NCBI GenBank assembly: GCA_947625775.1
Contig: CANQPM010000014.1
Span: forward strand, 1 to 64,000
Length of the DNA stretch: 64,000 nucleotides
Reading direction: 5' to 3'
From: an uncultured Lachnospiraceae bacterium
GTDB taxonomy: Bacteria; Bacillota; Clostridia; Lachnospirales; Lachnospiraceae
Shown here one piece after another: positions 63,173 through 64,000 of this stretch. The position numbers and the translations under genes were made by a program. Below the pieces are notes generated by a model, which had not been told where the DNA came from, made no database searches, and worked only from the letters and a program-made list of their open reading frames with translations. Numbering within the stretch: position 1 is the first letter of the stretch; each line of letters begins with the position of its first letter.

Positions 63173-64000
63173 ATGAAGGTAGGTATTATCGGCGCGGGAA
63201 CAATGGGTTCAGGCATTGCGCAGGCATTTGCCATGACAGACGGATATGAGGTCTGCTTATGTGATATCAAGCAGGAGTTTGCAGACGGCGGCAAGGCTAA
63301 GATTTTAAAAAATCTTAATTTCCTCGTAGGCAAGGAAAAAATCACGCAGGAGAAGGCTGACGCGATAGCAAACAAGATTGTCACGGGCTTAAAGGACATC
63401 TGTACAGACTGCGACCTTGTTATCGAGGTTGCGCCTGAAAATATGGAGATTAAAAAGACTACATTCAAGGAATTACAGTCAATTGTTAAACCTGACTGCA
63501 TTTTCGCGACAAATACATCATCACTCTCAATCACGGAAATCGGCGCTGGATTGGACAGACCTATGATTGGCATGCACTTCTTTAATCCCGCTGACAGAAT
63601 GAAGCTTGTCGAGGTTATCGCAGGTGAGAATACGCCCGCGGAACTTGTTGAGAAGATTAAAACTATCGCAGCGGAGATTGGCAAGACACCTGTAGAGGTT
63701 AAGGAAGCTCCTGGGTTTGTAGTAAACAGAATACTTATCCCTATGATAAATGAAGCAATCGGCATTTACGCTGATGGCATTGCGAGTGTGCCTGACATTG
63801 ACGAGGCAATGAAGCTTGGCGCTTCTCATCCTATGGGACCGCTTGCTCTTGGTGATTTGGTAGGTCTTGACATCGTACTTGCAATTATGGAGGTACTTCA
63901 GAATGAAACCGGCGATCCCAAGTACCGTCCTCATCCCCTTCTTAGAAAGATGGTAAGGGCAGGTAAGCTTGGAAGAAAGACAGGCAAGGGATTTTACGAT
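63173..64000 (+). CDS. hbd: 3-hydroxybutyryl-CoA dehydrogenase, cut by the window end
   Basis: Reduces acetoacetyl-CoA to 3-hydroxybutyryl-CoA with NAD(P)H. The NAD-binding start [18 protein letters not shown], the motif [12 protein letters not shown], the catalytic His in [17 protein letters not shown] and [16 protein letters not shown] are seen. The 276 codons inside the window end at RKTGKGFYD, so only about a dozen residues are missing. GAGGAGGAACTAC precedes the start. bcd-etf genes would be expected further right. Confidence 0.96.
   Translation, partial: MKVGIIGAGTMGSGIAQAFAMTDGYEVCLCDIKQEFADGGKAKILKNLNFLVGKEKITQEKADAIANKIVTGLKDICTDCDLVIEVAPENMEIKKTTFKELQSIVKPDCIFATNTSSLSITEIGAGLDRPMIGMHFFNPADRMKLVEVIAGENTPAELVEKIKTIAAEIGKTPVEVKEAPGFVVNRILIPMINEAIGIYADGIASVPDIDEAMKLGASHPMGPLALGDLVGLDIVLAIMEVLQNETGDPKYRPHPLLRKMVRAGKLGRKTGKGFYD

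Overview
The window reads as a chromosome segment from a motile, butyrate-forming Gram-positive anaerobe, most like Lachnospiraceae (Clostridia). The pointers are the Firmicutes order of the S10-spc-alpha ribosomal cluster with an adk-map-KOW-infA-rpmJ segment and a following ecfA-ecfA-ecfT-truA-rplM-rpsI block, zinc-type S14, strong GGAGG ribosome binding sites, and a thl-crt-hbd set at the right edge. No rRNA, tRNA or CRISPR array was recognised. The species is not identified.

Region 1 (1 to about 15.3 kb) is the right-hand part of an integrated mobile element, AT-rich and low in recognisable functions. It carries a 2,171-residue secreted protein, small paralogous orphans, a 31-codon membrane peptide on the minus strand that resembles a type I toxin, a transglutaminase-like protein, a Thg1-like tRNA nucleotidyltransferase, a repeat-containing HTH protein, and finally a Tn916-like excisionase and tyrosine integrase. 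Conjugation genes, if present, lie left of the window.

Region 2 (15.4-18.5 kb) is the most interesting. A small FimB/RecV-size tyrosine recombinase sits in a 985-bp segment bounded by two identical 28-bp sites in opposite orientation. Each site has the 11-6-11 layout of a tyrosine-recombinase crossover site with an asymmetric core. Just inside the right site is a near-perfect sigma-D (sigma-28) promoter pointing out of the segment at a csrA-like gene and a flagellin gene. The layout predicts a self-contained invertible promoter switch: in the present orientation csrA-flagellin is ON, and after inversion the promoter would point the other way. The flagellin leader also has GGA motifs that suit CsrA control.

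Region 3 (18.5-29.6 kb) is mixed chromosomal genes: an AAA-ATPase/PD-(D/E)XK protein, a cysteine hydrolase, a Cys-rich orphan, a secreted transglutaminase-like protein, a DUF4173-like membrane protein, threonine aldolase overlapping a DUF2752 protein, a Q/P/Y-rich membrane protein and a methyltransferase.

Region 4 (29.7-51.7 kb) is the ribosomal and secretion superoperon: rpsJ to secY, adk, map, KOW protein, infA, rpmJ, rpsM, rpsK, rpsD, rpoA, rplQ, then a J-domain protein, the ECF vitamin transporter module, truA, rplM and rpsI. Several leaders are long and foldable; the rpsJ leader has a clear long-range stem.

Region 5 (52-64 kb) has a Gfo/Idh/MocA oxidoreductase, a membrane diguanylate cyclase, an SDR reductase, a thioredoxin-reductase-like protein, an SH3/NlpC-P60 hydrolase, long-form HPF, an M23 peptidase, and thl-crt-hbd (hbd cut by the window end), which take acetyl-CoA to crotonyl-CoA. 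A two-hairpin intergenic repeat occurs after the SDR gene and between thl and crt, and a cluster of DnaA-box-like 9-mers lies upstream of hpf.
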